A stretch of 64,000 nt of DNA from Phil1 sp040767925 (lineage in GTDB: Bacteria > Bacillota > Clostridia > Christensenellales > CAG-138), in contig JAXGNN010000001.1 in assembly GCA_040767925.1 (NCBI GenBank), positions 868,001-932,000 on the forward strand, given 5' to 3'. Under the pieces are notes generated by a model that was given only the letters and a program-made list of their open reading frames with translations, did not search any database and was not told where the DNA came from. The translations under genes were made by a program, and so were the position numbers. Shown piece by piece: positions 40,225-49,412 of the stretch; the first letter of the stretch is position 1; each line of letters starts with the position of its first letter.

Positions 40225-41397
40225 TTAATTCACGCCGAGGTTCGCGGCGATGACCATGCGCTGCACCTCGGACGTGCCTTCGTATATCTCCGTAATCTTC
40301 GCGTCGCGCATCATGCGCTCCACGGGATACTCGCGGGTGTAGCCGTACCCGCCGAAAAGCTGCACGGCCCTGCGGGTGACGTCGCTCGACGCCTCGGAGG
40401 CGAAAAGCTTCGCCATGGAAGCGTCCACGGAATAGGGTTCCGCCTTCCCGCCGCAAAGCTCGGCCTCCTGATGCGCCTGCTTCTTCATCGCCGCGGCATA
40501 TACGAGATACTGGGCGGCCTTCATGCGCGTATGCATATCCGCAAGCTGGAACTGCGTATTCTGAAACTCGCTGATGCGCTTCCCGAACTGCTTGCGCTCC
40601 TTCACGTATTTGATGCTCTCCTCCACGGCGCCCTCGCCGATGCCGAGCGCCTGCGCGGCGACGCCGATGCGGCCGCCGTCGAGCGTCTTCATCGCGATGG
40701 CAAACCCCCTGCCTTCCTTGCCCAGGAGGTTCCCGGCGGGGACGATGCAGTTCTCCATCACGAGCTCGCAGGTGGAGCTCGCGCGGATGCCCATCTTCTT
40801 TTCCTTCTTCCCCACCGAGAAGCCCGGGAAGGTCTTTTCGACGATGAACGCGCTGATGCCGCGGGTGCCCTTCGACTTATCCGTCATGGCGAAAATGATG
40901 TAAAGGTCCGCGTAGCCCGCGTTCGTGATGAAAATCTTCGTGCCGTTGAGGACATAATGGTCCCCTTCGAGCACGGCAATCGTCTGCTGGCCGGATGCGT
41001 CCGTGCCCGCGTCCGCCTCGGTGAGGCCGAACGCGCCGAGCCACTCGCCCGAAAGAAGCTTGGGAAGATATTGCCGCTTTTGCGCCTCGGTCCCGTTTTC
41101 ATAGATGGGCGCGGCGCAGAGCGAGGTGTGCGCGGACACGACGACGCCCGTCGTGCCGCAGACCTTCGAAAGCTCCTCGACCGCAAGCACGTAGGCGAGC
41201 ACGTCCCCGCCCGCCCCGCCGTATTCCCTGGGAAAGGGGATCCCCATCATGCCGTAGCGCGCGAGCTTCTTCACGGATTCCACGGGGAAGCGTTCTTCCT
41301 CGTCGATCTCCTCGGCGATGGGCTTCACCTCGTTCTCGGCGAACTTGCGGTACATCTCGCGCAGCATCTCGTGCTCCGCAGACAGACTGAACTCCAT
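40225..41397 (-). CDS. bcd: Butyryl-CoA dehydrogenase
   Basis: The product has 390 residues, a short-chain acyl-CoA dehydrogenase. GAFGLTEADAGTDASGQQT (FAD/substrate binding), GGYGYTREYPVERMMRDAKITEIYEGTSEVQRMVIA near the C-terminus with the catalytic glutamate in YEGTSE, are typical. In this operon it should reduce crotonyl-CoA, made by the ammonia lyase, to butyryl-CoA together with EtfAB. It lies 41 bases after hbd. Confidence 0.95.
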   Translation of the reverse strand: MEFSLSAEHEMLREMYRKFAENEVKPIAEEIDEEERFPVESVKKLARYGMMGIPFPREYGGAGGDVLAYVLAVEELSKVCGTTGVVVSAHTSLCAAPIYENGTEAQKRQYLPKLLSGEWLGAFGLTEADAGTDASGQQTIAVLEGDHYVLNGTKIFITNAGYADLYIIFAMTDKSKGTRGISAFIVEKTFPGFSVGKKEKKMGIRASSTCELVMENCIVPAGNLLGKEGRGFAIAMKTLDGGRIGVAAQALGIGEGAVEESIKYVKERKQFGKRISEFQNTQFQLADMHTRMKAAQYLVYAAAMKKQAHQEAELCGGKAEPYSVDASMAKLFASEASSDVTRRAVQLFGGYGYTREYPVERMMRDAKITEIYEGTSEVQRMVIAANLGVN

Positions 41398-41438
41398 TGT
41401 GCATTCACTCCTGATCCTTATATTCTCAGCAGGGGCGC

Positions 41439-42287
41439 TTACTGATAGTCGTAAATGCCCTTGCCGGCTTTCCTGCCCAGCGCGCCTGCGCGCACCAGCT
41501 TGCGCAGCTTCGTGTGCGGACGGTACTTATCCTCGCCCGTCTCGCGCGAGAGAGTCTCCATGATGGAGAGCACCACGTCGAGCCCCACCATGTCCGCGAG
41601 CTCGAGAGGCCCCATGGGATGGTTGCAGCCGAGCTTCATCGCGGTGTCGATATCCGCCGCGCTCGCGACCCCCTCCGCCCAGAGGCCGATCGCCTCGTTG
41701 AGCATGGGGATGAGCAGGCGGTTCACCACGAAGCCGGGCGCCTCGTTGACCTCGACGGGCGTCTTGCCGATCGCCTCGGCCTCAGCCTTGACGAGGGCGA
41801 AGGTCGCATCGGACGTGAACGCGCCGCGGATGATCTCGACGAGCTTCATCACCGTCGCGGGGTTAAAGAAATGCATGCCGATCACGCGCTCGGGATTCGT
41901 CGCCGCGGAGGCGATTTCCGTGATGGAGATGGAGCTCGTGTTGGAGGCGAGCACCGCGTCCGGCGCGCACAGCTTCGAGAGCGCCGCGAACAGCTCTTTT
42001 TTAACTTCAACCTTTTCCACGATGGCCTCGACCACGAGCCCTGCCCCGGCGCAATCCGCAAGCTCCGTCGTGAACGCGATGTTATGGAGGAGCTTATCCA
42101 TCTCCTCCGCCGCGAGCTTGCCGCGTGCCACGCGCTTTTCGAGCGCGCCCGTCAGCCGCGCTTTGGCGGCGGAGACGATCGCGTCGTTCATGTCGCGCAC
42201 GACGACTTTCCTGCCTGCCGCGGCGAAGCACTGGGCGATGTCGAGCCCCATGGTTCCCGCGCCGATCACTGCTATCTGCTCACCCAT
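41439..42287 (-). CDS. hbd: 3-hydroxybutyryl-CoA dehydrogenase
   Basis: The product has 282 residues. ATG 42287 lies seven bases after AAAGGAG; an ATG two codons earlier is too close. NAD-binding GAGTMG (8-13), the catalytic histidine in RVIGMHFFNPATVMKLVE, and EAPGFVVNRLLIPMLNEA are diagnostic. It reduces acetoacetyl-CoA. It is not needed for lysine itself but could handle acetoacetyl-CoA derived from the acetoacetate that Kce releases, giving a second route to crotonyl-CoA. Confidence 0.97.
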   Translation of the reverse strand: MGEQIAVIGAGTMGLDIAQCFAAAGRKVVVRDMNDAIVSAAKARLTGALEKRVARGKLAAEEMDKLLHNIAFTTELADCAGAGLVVEAIVEKVEVKKELFAALSKLCAPDAVLASNTSSISITEIASAATNPERVIGMHFFNPATVMKLVEIIRGAFTSDATFALVKAEAEAIGKTPVEVNEAPGFVVNRLLIPMLNEAIGLWAEGVASAADIDTAMKLGCNHPMGPLELADMVGLDVVLSIMETLSRETGEDKYRPHTKLRKLVRAGALGRKAGKGIYDYQ

Positions 42288-42289
42288 AG

Positions 42290-43066
42290 TCATTCTCCTT
42301 TAAATTCGCTCTTGGGTTTCTTTTCGACGAACGCGCGCATCGCCATGCGCTGGTCCGAGGTTGTGAAACATTCGGAGAACAGCCGCGTCTCCCATTCTAA
42401 ATCATTTGTTAAAAATCTGTCAAGCCCTATACTGATGGCATTTTTGCTGGCTCTCACCGCGACGGGCGCGTTGGCCGCGATGGTGCCGGCCAAAGCCAGC
42501 GCCGCTTCCATCAGGTTTTCTCCCGGATACACCGCGCTGACGAGCCCCATGCCGAGCGCCTCCTGCGCGGTGACGGGCGTTCCGGTCAAAATCAGCATCA
42601 TGGCGTTCGACGCGCCGACGGCGCGCGGGAGCCTCTGCGTGCCGCCGAAGCCCGGCGTGATGCCGAGCGTCACCTCGGGCTGCCCGAGCTTCGCCTTCTC
42701 GGAGGCGACGCGGATGTCGCAGCACAGCGCCAGCTCCAGCCCGCCGCCGAGCGCGAAGCCGTTGATGGCGGCGATCACGGGGATGGGCAGGTCGTCGAGT
42801 TTCCCGAACGCATCGTGCCCGGCCCGCGCGAACGCGGCGGCGCCGGCCTCGTCCAGATCCATCATCTCTGAGATGTCCGCGCCCGCGACGAACGCTTTGC
42901 CCGCGCCCGTCACGACGAGCGCACGGATCTCCGGATCTTGCCGCATCTCGTCGGCAGCCGCGCCGATTTCGGCGAGCACCGCCGTGTTGAGCGCGTTGTA
43001 CGCCTCCGGCCTGTTGATCGTCAGGATGCCGACGTGCCCGCGCTTTTCAAGGAGTAAATACTGCAT
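42290..43066 (-). CDS. crt: Enoyl-CoA hydratase (crotonase)
   Basis: The product has 258 residues from ATG 43066. The oxyanion-hole motifs INGFALGGGLELALCCDIRVAS and GQPEVTLGITPGFGGTQRLPR, with the two catalytic glutamates, are clear. It interconverts 3-hydroxybutyryl-CoA and crotonyl-CoA. Its ATG shares a base with the kamE stop, so it is coupled to the aminomutase. It works with Hbd in the side branch from acetoacetyl-CoA. Confidence 0.95.
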   Translation of the reverse strand: MQYLLLEKRGHVGILTINRPEAYNALNTAVLAEIGAAADEMRQDPEIRALVVTGAGKAFVAGADISEMMDLDEAGAAAFARAGHDAFGKLDDLPIPVIAAINGFALGGGLELALCCDIRVASEKAKLGQPEVTLGITPGFGGTQRLPRAVGASNAMMLILTGTPVTAQEALGMGLVSAVYPGENLMEAALALAGTIAANAPVAVRASKNAISIGLDRFLTNDLEWETRLFSECFTTSDQRMAMRAFVEKKPKSEFKGE

Positions 43067-43860
43067 TATCCGCCCTCCTTCTTTCGTTTGCAGAGTTCTT
43101 CCACGGCGAAGGAGGCGACGTCGTCGGCGTACTTCTGGGGGCCGAAGCCCGCGTCGTAGCCCAGCTCCTTGGCGAGCTCGTGCGTGATGCGCGCGCCGCC
43201 GCAAATGACGATGAACCTGTCGCGCAATCCCTCCGCCTCGAGAAGCTCTATGAGCTCCGTCAGGTTTTCGATGTGCACGTCCTTCTGCGTGACGGTCTGC
43301 GACACGAGCAGCACGTCCGCGCCCAGCTCGACCGCCTTTTGGATGAACTCCTCGTTGGGCACCTGCGCGCCGAGGTTGTACGCCTCGATCATCTCGTAGC
43401 GCTCGAGGCCGTAATGGCCCGCGAAGCCCTTCTGGTTCATGATGGCGTCTATGCCCACGGTGTGCGCGTCGGTCCCCGTCGAGGCGCCGACCACGACCAC
43501 CTTGCGGCCGATGTTCTTGCGAATGTACTCGCTGACCTCCTCCATGCCCATGGTTTCGGACTCCACCGCCTGCACGTGGATGGCGGTATAATCCACGCTG
43601 TGCGCCGTGGAGCCGTACACCACATAGAAGGTGTACTCCTTATCGAGCGCCTTTGCGAGCGCCACCGAAGGCTCCGGGAAGCCCATGAGCTTGGCGAGCT
43701 GGCGCGCGGCCTCCTGCCCCTTGTCGTCGTTCTTGACGGGGAGGGTGAAGCTCAATTGCACCTTGCCGTCGTTCATGGTGTCCCCGTAGGGGCGGAGCTT
43801 GGTCAGGTCGAGCGTTTTGTCGAATTCGTTCTTGTGGGTGTTGTACAGTCCGCTGCTCAT
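43066..43860 (-). CDS. kamE: Lysine 5,6-aminomutase beta subunit
   Basis: The product has 264 residues. The C-terminal Rossmann domain binds adenosylcobalamin through DAHTVG, with His133 as cobalt ligand, and Lys144 in MNQKGFAGHYGLERY is the residue that forms the aldimine with PLP; both positions match the characterised enzyme. With KamD it moves the epsilon amino group of beta-lysine to carbon 5, giving 3,5-diaminohexanoate. It shares one base with kamD upstream and crt downstream. The enzyme is prone to inactivation and needs a reactivase (see 61058-63567). Confidence 0.96.
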   Translation of the reverse strand: MSSGLYNTHKNEFDKTLDLTKLRPYGDTMNDGKVQLSFTLPVKNDDKGQEAARQLAKLMGFPEPSVALAKALDKEYTFYVVYGSTAHSVDYTAIHVQAVESETMGMEEVSEYIRKNIGRKVVVVGASTGTDAHTVGIDAIMNQKGFAGHYGLERYEMIEAYNLGAQVPNEEFIQKAVELGADVLLVSQTVTQKDVHIENLTELIELLEAEGLRDRFIVICGGARITHELAKELGYDAGFGPQKYADDVASFAVEELCKRKKEGG

Positions 43861-45416
43861 TAGAAACGCACCCCCTTCATCAGTTCCACGAACGGGTTAA
43901 AATAGTTCTCATCCTTGGTGACGACGCCGTTGAGGCCCTTGCCGCCCGTGCGCGCGCGCTTGATGTCCGCGAACGTGCCGCGCTCGAGCGTCGCGAAGAG
44001 GCCGATGTGCTCCATATCGCCCAAAAGCTCGGTCGCCTTTCTCAGCACCTCGTCCGCGCGGGTCTGCATGATGCCGCCCTCCTTGTACACGAGCTCGTCG
44101 CCGAGGTCGTGCATCGTGCGGAAGATATACTGCGCGTTCTCGATCGAAAGCGCGCGGTCGCTCATGAAGGGCGTGTGGATCGCCTCGGTGAGCATGCCCA
44201 AAAGATGCAGTTTCTGTTTGGTGAGTATGGTCACGATGTTGAACAGCGCGTTTTGCACCTGCCCGCGGAAGATGTCGCCCGTCATGAACTTGGTGGGCGG
44301 CATGTACTTGAGCGGCGCCTTGGGGAAGATTTCGCGCGCCATCTGCGCCTGCGCGAGCTCGTAGAGGAAGCCGTTCTCCACGTCGGGTGAAATCTCAAAC
44401 GCGTGGCCGAGGCCCATCTGCTCCTCGGGCAGGCCCGCGCAGAGCGCGAACTGCTCGTTGAGGAACTGGCTCGCCAGCACCGTGTGCGCCTCCTCGACCG
44501 CGTCCGCCGTAGTGAGGTAGTTATCCTCGCCGGTGTTGATGATGACGCCCGCGTAGGAGTTGATGACGCGGGAGAAGAACTGGTCGATGATGGTGCGCTG
44601 CGGGTTGATGTCGCGGAAGAGTATGCCGTAGAGCGCGTCGTTGAGCATCACGTCGAGCCTTTCGAGCGCGCCCATCGCCGCGATTTCGGGCATGCACAGG
44701 CCCGAGCAGTAGTTGCACAGCCGGATGTAGCGGCCCTCCTCCTCGCCCACCTCGTCGAGCGCGGCGCGCATCAGGCGGAAGTTCTCCTGCGTGGCGTAGG
44801 TGCCGCCGAAGCCCTCGGTAGTCGCGCCGTAGGGCACGTAGTCGAGCAGGGACTGGCCCGTCGTGCGGATGACGGCGATGATGTCCGCGCCCTGCTTGGC
44901 GGCGGCTTTCGCCTGCACGATGTCCTCAAAGATGTTGCCCGTGGCGACGATGATGTAGAGGTACGGATCCGTCTTGTCGCCGAAATTCGCGAGGTATTCG
45001 CGGCGGCGGCCGACGTTTTTGCGGATGCGCGCGGCCGTTTCCTCCGCGACGGGCATGATGGCCGCGCGGATCTCCCCGGCGGAGTGCGCGGGCATCCGCG
45101 CGAGGTCGATTTCCTCCCGGCTGATCCCCTCGGCGACCGCCTGCGGGCCGAGGCCGGTTTCCAGCATGGCGCCGCCGATATACCACGCGGCGCCGCCCGC
45201 GAGTATGCCCTTCGCCTTCAGGTGGTCCACAACGACGTTGGGCAGGGGCACGTCCATCTCGTTCACCCCGTCGATGCCCAAGAGGCGGCAGACCGCGCGC
45301 TCGACGGTGACGGTGGTGTGCACGTCGATGAAGCGCTGCGTTTCCGCGGCGATGGCCGCAGCGCTCGCGCGCGCCTTGTCAACGAGCGCGCGGTTCAGGT
45401 TCAGTTTGCTTTGCAT
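43860..45416 (-). CDS. kamD: Lysine 5,6-aminomutase alpha subunit
   Basis: The product has 518 residues from ATG 45416; the upstream extension lacks a ribosome site. This is the TIM-barrel subunit that binds PLP and substrate: YIIVATGNIFEDIVQAKAAAKQGADIIAVIRTTGQSLLDYVPYGATTEGFGGTYATQENFRLMRAAL and IRLCNYCSGLCMPEIA are highly typical of KamD. It lies 73 bases after kamA and is translationally coupled to kamE. Confidence 0.97.
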   Translation of the reverse strand: MQSKLNLNRALVDKARASAAAIAAETQRFIDVHTTVTVERAVCRLLGIDGVNEMDVPLPNVVVDHLKAKGILAGGAAWYIGGAMLETGLGPQAVAEGISREEIDLARMPAHSAGEIRAAIMPVAEETAARIRKNVGRRREYLANFGDKTDPYLYIIVATGNIFEDIVQAKAAAKQGADIIAVIRTTGQSLLDYVPYGATTEGFGGTYATQENFRLMRAALDEVGEEEGRYIRLCNYCSGLCMPEIAAMGALERLDVMLNDALYGILFRDINPQRTIIDQFFSRVINSYAGVIINTGEDNYLTTADAVEEAHTVLASQFLNEQFALCAGLPEEQMGLGHAFEISPDVENGFLYELAQAQMAREIFPKAPLKYMPPTKFMTGDIFRGQVQNALFNIVTILTKQKLHLLGMLTEAIHTPFMSDRALSIENAQYIFRTMHDLGDELVYKEGGIMQTRADEVLRKATELLGDMEHIGLFATLERGTFADIKRARTGGKGLNGVVTKDENYFNPFVELMKGVRF

Positions 45417-45489
45417 TGATTGATCCTCCCGTCCGCATATGGCTTGCAGGGAAACGAAAAATCGTTTCCCCGCATCCAAGCTTATGATT

Positions 45490-46764
45490 TTACCTGTTTT
45501 CCTTCTGCCTGTCGGCGTAGCGCTCCTTGCGCAGCATCTTCGTGGGCTCGAGGTATTTCTGCTCGATGCCCTGCGCGAGCCCCGCGACGCCGGTTTTGGG
45601 CGCCACCTTGCGCTTGCCGGCGCAGACGTCGCAATGGCACTCGTTTTTGTAGCACTCGGGCTCGGTATAGGTCGTGATAACCCCCTCGAAATTGCGGAGG
45701 ATCACCTTGCGCGGGGTCTGGCTGACGATGTAGTTGGGCATGACGGGGGTCTTGCCGCCGCCGCCCGGCGCGTCCACGACGAAGGTGGGCACGCAGAAGC
45801 CGCTCGTATGGCCGCGCAGCGCCTCCATGATCTCGATGCCTTTGGAGACCGGCGTGCGGAAGTGCGAGAGCCCCAGCGAGGGATCGCAGACGTAAATGTA
45901 GTACGGGCGGACGCGGATGCGCACGAGCTCGTTGACGAGCTTCAGCATGACGTGCACGCAGTCGTTGACGCCCGCGAGCAGCACGCTCTGGTTGCCCAGG
46001 GGGACGCCGGCGTCGGCGAGCATGGCGCAGGCCTTCGCGGCTTCCTCTGTGATTTCGCGCGGATGGTTGAAGTGGGTGTTGAGCCACACGGGGTGGTGCT
46101 TCCTGAGCACCTCGCACAGGCCTGGGGTGACCCTCTGCGGCATCACGACCGGCGTGCGGGAGCCGAGGCGCACGATCTCGACGTGCGGGATCTTGCGCAA
46201 CTCGCCCATGATGTAGTCGAGCGTGTCGTCGCTGACCATGAGGCAGTCGCCGCCCGAGAGCAGCACGTCGCGCACCTCGGGGTGGTTGCGGACATACTCG
46301 ATGCAGGCGTCGATCTGCCTGACGGGGACGGAGGCGTCGTGCTGGCCCGCGAAGCGGCGGCGCGTGCAGTGGCGGCAGTACATGGAGCACTGGTCCGTGA
46401 TGAGCAGCAGCACCCGGTCCGGATACCTGTGGGTCAGGCCCGGGCAGGGGGAGTCCGTGTCCTCATGCAGGGGGTCGGCGTCCTCATAGGGCGCGAAGCT
46501 GATTTCGTTCTCGGTGGGGATGGCCTGCTTGCGGATGGGGTCGAAGGGATCGTCGAGGTCGATGAGGGAGAGGTAATAGGGCGTGATGGCCATGCGAAGC
46601 TTGCCCAGCGTGGCCGTGATGCCCTCCTCCTCCTCGGGGGTCAGCTTGATGTACTTCTTGAGGTCCTCGAGCGTCTCGATGCGGTTGGCGACCTGCCAGT
46701 GCCAGTCGTTCCACTTCTCGTCGGGCACATCGATGAAAAGGCCGTTTTCTCTGCTTTTTCTCAT
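45490..46764 (-). CDS. kamA: Lysine 2,3-aminomutase
   Basis: The product has 424 residues from ATG 46764. It is a radical SAM enzyme with CxxxCxxC at Cys126, Cys130, Cys133 (CSMYCRHC). The PLP lysine is Lys338 in APGGGGK, and Asp294 and Asp331 match the residues that hold the lysine side chain in the clostridial enzyme. Cysteines in the ECHCDVC tail region are also typical. It converts L-lysine to beta-lysine, the first step of the pathway. It lies 106 bases after kdd. Confidence 0.98.
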   Translation of the reverse strand: MRKSRENGLFIDVPDEKWNDWHWQVANRIETLEDLKKYIKLTPEEEEGITATLGKLRMAITPYYLSLIDLDDPFDPIRKQAIPTENEISFAPYEDADPLHEDTDSPCPGLTHRYPDRVLLLITDQCSMYCRHCTRRRFAGQHDASVPVRQIDACIEYVRNHPEVRDVLLSGGDCLMVSDDTLDYIMGELRKIPHVEIVRLGSRTPVVMPQRVTPGLCEVLRKHHPVWLNTHFNHPREITEEAAKACAMLADAGVPLGNQSVLLAGVNDCVHVMLKLVNELVRIRVRPYYIYVCDPSLGLSHFRTPVSKGIEIMEALRGHTSGFCVPTFVVDAPGGGGKTPVMPNYIVSQTPRKVILRNFEGVITTYTEPECYKNECHCDVCAGKRKVAPKTGVAGLAQGIEQKYLEPTKMLRKERYADRQKENR

Positions 46765-46870
46765 CGTTTTCTCTCCTTTTCTAATGATATGGGAATATGA
46801 GCTGGACGTCGGTTGACGCGGACGGGCGGATCGATTAGAATCCGCCCCGCCCGTTTGCAAGTCTTTCTTC

Positions 46871-47911
46871 TTAGCAGTACTTCTCGTCGAAGAGCTTCCT
46901 GAGCTTCGGGCTCTCGCGCAGCACGTTGAGGGTGATTTCGGCGTGGTCCTTGGCGTAGCCGTTGCCGACGATCATCATGACGTCCTTGCCGATGCCCTGG
47001 GCGCCGAGGGCCGCCCTGGTGAAGCTGGTCGCCATGGAGAAGAAGTAGACGATGCCGAGGTCCTTCACGGGGAGGATCGCGCTCATCTCGCAGGCCTCGA
47101 TGTTGACGCAGCTGATGGAAACGTCGTACTCACGGCCGTCATTGGCCGCGAGCGCCGCCTCGAGCACCGCGACGGGCTCCGTGGCGCTGGCGACGATGAC
47201 CTTGTGATAGACGCCGAGCTCCATGAGAGCGTCAACCTGCTTGGGGTTCCTCACGACGCCCACGACGTTGCCGCTGGAGCCGACCTTCTTCATGGCCTCG
47301 TAGCCGCACAGCACGCCGCTCTTTCCGTTCGCGCCGAGGATGAGGACGCTGTCGCCCTCCTTGGGGAGCTTGCGGGCCTGCGCGGGCGCGCCCGCCACGT
47401 CGAGCGCCGCGAGCGCGAGCGCCTCGCTCATGTCGTCGGGCAGCTTGGCGTAGATGCCGCTCTCGAAGAGGATGGCCTTGCCCTCGATGTCCACGCGGTC
47501 GATTTCCTTGTGGATGGCCTTGATCTTATCGATGCGAAGCGGGGTGAGGGAGAGGGAAACGAGGGAGGCGATCTTGTCGCCGACCTTCAGGTCGCGATCC
47601 CTGAGATCCTCGCCGATGTAGCTGATGCGGCCGATGAACATGCCGCCGCTGCCGGTGACGGGGTTCTGCTGCTTGCCGCGCTCCGCGACGATGCCCATGA
47701 TCATCTCGCCGATCTTCTCTTCGTCGCCGCCGCAGACTTCCTCGATCTGCGTGAAGGAGGCGGAGTCGATGTTGAGGGAGATGACGTCGCACATGATCTC
47801 GTTGGAGTAGAGCTTCGTCATGTCGTTGTCGATCTTATAAGCGGCCTGGGTCAGCACGCCCTGGGGCTCGATCACGCGGTGGGTTCCGTACTTGTTGCCT
47901 TTCATTGCCAT
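46871..47911 (-). CDS. kdd: 3,5-diaminohexanoate dehydrogenase
   Basis: The product has 346 residues. MKGNKYGTHRVIEPQGVLTQAAYKIDNDM is the distinctive Kdd N-terminus, and a Rossmann motif (VLILGANGKSGVLCGYEAMKKVG) follows. It oxidises 3,5-diaminohexanoate to 5-amino-3-oxohexanoate with NAD and release of ammonia. AGGAGG precedes the ATG. Placement between kce and kamA is the normal neighbourhood. Confidence 0.96.
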   Translation of the reverse strand: MAMKGNKYGTHRVIEPQGVLTQAAYKIDNDMTKLYSNEIMCDVISLNIDSASFTQIEEVCGGDEEKIGEMIMGIVAERGKQQNPVTGSGGMFIGRISYIGEDLRDRDLKVGDKIASLVSLSLTPLRIDKIKAIHKEIDRVDIEGKAILFESGIYAKLPDDMSEALALAALDVAGAPAQARKLPKEGDSVLILGANGKSGVLCGYEAMKKVGSSGNVVGVVRNPKQVDALMELGVYHKVIVASATEPVAVLEAALAANDGREYDVSISCVNIEACEMSAILPVKDLGIVYFFSMATSFTRAALGAQGIGKDVMMIVGNGYAKDHAEITLNVLRESPKLRKLFDEKYC

Positions 47912-47965
47912 AAACCGGTTCCTCCTGTTATATTTGTATTTTTTTAAGTTCGGTTGTGTTTCCGT

Positions 47966-48793
47966 TTATTGCCTCGCCTTGATGGAAAGGATCTCGCGCG
48001 CCTCCGCGGGGCTCGCGATGTCGCGCCCGAGCTCGCGGGAGAGGCGCACGACCTTCTCGACCAGTTCGCCGTTGCTCTTTGCGAGCACGCCGCGGGAGAG
48101 GTAGAGGTTATCCTCGAAGCCCACGCGCACGTTGCCGCCCATGACGATGGCGGGCGCGGCGAGCGTGAAGGCGCTGCGGCCCACGCCCGTGGCGGTCCAT
48201 GTGGAGCCGGCGGGGATGCCGTCCGCAAGCCACACGAGGTTCTTGACCGTCGCCGGCGCGCAGCCGGGGACGCCCAGCACGAAGTTGAAATGCATGGGAG
48301 CGCCGGGCACCTCGCCCTTCCTCGCCATGGTTAATATGGTGTCCAGATGTCCCATTTCGAAGCATTCGTATTCGGGCTTGATGCCGTTTTCGATCATGCG
48401 GCGCCCGAACGCGCGCATGGTGGGCATGGTGTTCTCAAACACCTCGTCGCCGAAGTTGCAGGTGCCGCAATCGAGCGTCGCCATCTCGGGGAAGAGCTCG
48501 GTGGGCTGGAGGCGCTCCTCCGGGGTCATGCCGGTCGCGCCGCCGGTCGAGGGGATGAGGATCGCGTCGGGTACTTCCGTTTTGATCGCGTCCAGCACGA
48601 CGCGGAAGCGCTCGCGGTCCTGCGTGGGGGTGCCGTCGTCGAAGCGCACGTGCACGTGGATGATCGCCGCGCCCGCGTCCCGCGCGCTTTTCGCCTCCCG
48701 CACCATCTCCCCGACGGTATAGGGAACGTTGGGGTTCTGTTTCTTTGTGACCTCCGCGCCGCAGATGGCCGCGGTGATGATGAGCTTTTCCAT
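47966..48793 (-). CDS. kce: 3-keto-5-aminohexanoate cleavage enzyme
   Basis: The product has 275 residues, a zinc-dependent BKACE-family barrel. Glu14 and the HVH pair His46 and His48 (IIHVHVR) match the metal and substrate residues of the characterised enzyme. It joins 5-amino-3-oxohexanoate with acetyl-CoA, giving 3-aminobutyryl-CoA and acetoacetate. It lies 41 bases after kal and 54 before kdd. Confidence 0.96.
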   Translation of the reverse strand: MEKLIITAAICGAEVTKKQNPNVPYTVGEMVREAKSARDAGAAIIHVHVRFDDGTPTQDRERFRVVLDAIKTEVPDAILIPSTGGATGMTPEERLQPTELFPEMATLDCGTCNFGDEVFENTMPTMRAFGRRMIENGIKPEYECFEMGHLDTILTMARKGEVPGAPMHFNFVLGVPGCAPATVKNLVWLADGIPAGSTWTATGVGRSAFTLAAPAIVMGGNVRVGFEDNLYLSRGVLAKSNGELVEKVVRLSRELGRDIASPAEAREILSIKARQ

Positions 48794-48834
48794 CGTATCT
48801 CCTTTCTAATGGTTTTCCCCGCCGGGCGGGGATT

Positions 48835-49239
48835 TTATTTCGCCTGCCCTCTCTGCCTGTCCTTGAGCACCACGCAGGTGCCGCTCGCGCGGCAGACCAC
48901 AACGGGTTGCGCGAGCACGTCCGCGGCGGAATCGTTGACGTCGGGCCGCGGGGAGATGACCTTCCTCGCCTCGAAGACCATCTTCCTCGAGGTGTTGCCG
49001 CAGCTCACGATTTCGCCGTACGCCTCGATGAAATCCCCGGCGTACACGGGCGCGAGGAATTCCACCATGTCGTACGCCTTGAAAAGGCCCTCGTCCCCGT
49101 CGTTGATGATGAGAAGCTCCGTCGCCACATCGCCGAACAGGTGCAGCATATGCGCGCCGTCCACCAAATTTCCGCCGTAGTGCGCGTCCTCCGCGCCCAT
49201 CCTCAGGCGGATCGTCGAGGTGATCTTTCCTTCTGCCAT
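48835..49239 (-). CDS. kal: 3-aminobutyryl-CoA ammonia lyase
   Basis: The product has 134 residues, a single hot-dog fold: STIRLRMGAEDAHYGGNLVDGAHMLHLFGDVATELLIINDGDEGLF and YDMVEFLAPVYAGDFIEAYGEI are characteristic of Kal. It removes ammonia from 3-aminobutyryl-CoA to give crotonyl-CoA, the last lysine-specific step. It is the first gene after the lysine riboswitch, with AAGGAGG before the ATG. Confidence 0.94.
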   Translation of the reverse strand: MAEGKITSTIRLRMGAEDAHYGGNLVDGAHMLHLFGDVATELLIINDGDEGLFKAYDMVEFLAPVYAGDFIEAYGEIVSCGNTSRKMVFEARKVISPRPDVNDSAADVLAQPVVVCRASGTCVVLKDRQRGQAK

Positions 49240-49362
49240 TTCGTGTTCCTCCTTGTCGATGATTTATGTCCGTCCATGTGAAAAAGCTCGGTTTGATGCC
49301 TTTTTAAAGGCAAAACGGCGCGCACCGAAGGCTGCACGGCCAACGGATAGCGCACCATCCAA

Positions 49363-49412
49363 GATAAAGAATAAACGCTACCAACGCCGCCTGTAAAGCC
49401 GCATCGATAGCG
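49363..49412 (-). terminator. Lysine-controlled terminator (expression platform)
   Basis: On the - strand CGCTATCGATGC (49412-49401) pairs with GCGTTGGTAGCG (49387-49376), a 12-bp stem with some G-U pairs and a 13-base loop, followed by the T-rich 49375-49363. The 5' arm contains CTATC, the 3' strand of the riboswitch P1 helix, so the terminator and the lysine-bound aptamer exclude each other. A second GCGCTATC at 49353-49346 could pair with the 3' arm as an antiterminator. Predicted effect: lysine turns transcription on. Confidence 0.75.

Noticed and set aside
49240..49362. Lysine riboswitch acting as a classic OFF switch through a second terminator
   Set aside because: A weak stem (GGC/GCC and GTGC/GCGC with a bulge, followed by GTTTT) exists near 49312-49338, but it is less stable than the P1-exclusive terminator and an OFF switch makes little sense for a degradation operon. 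It is not fully excluded.
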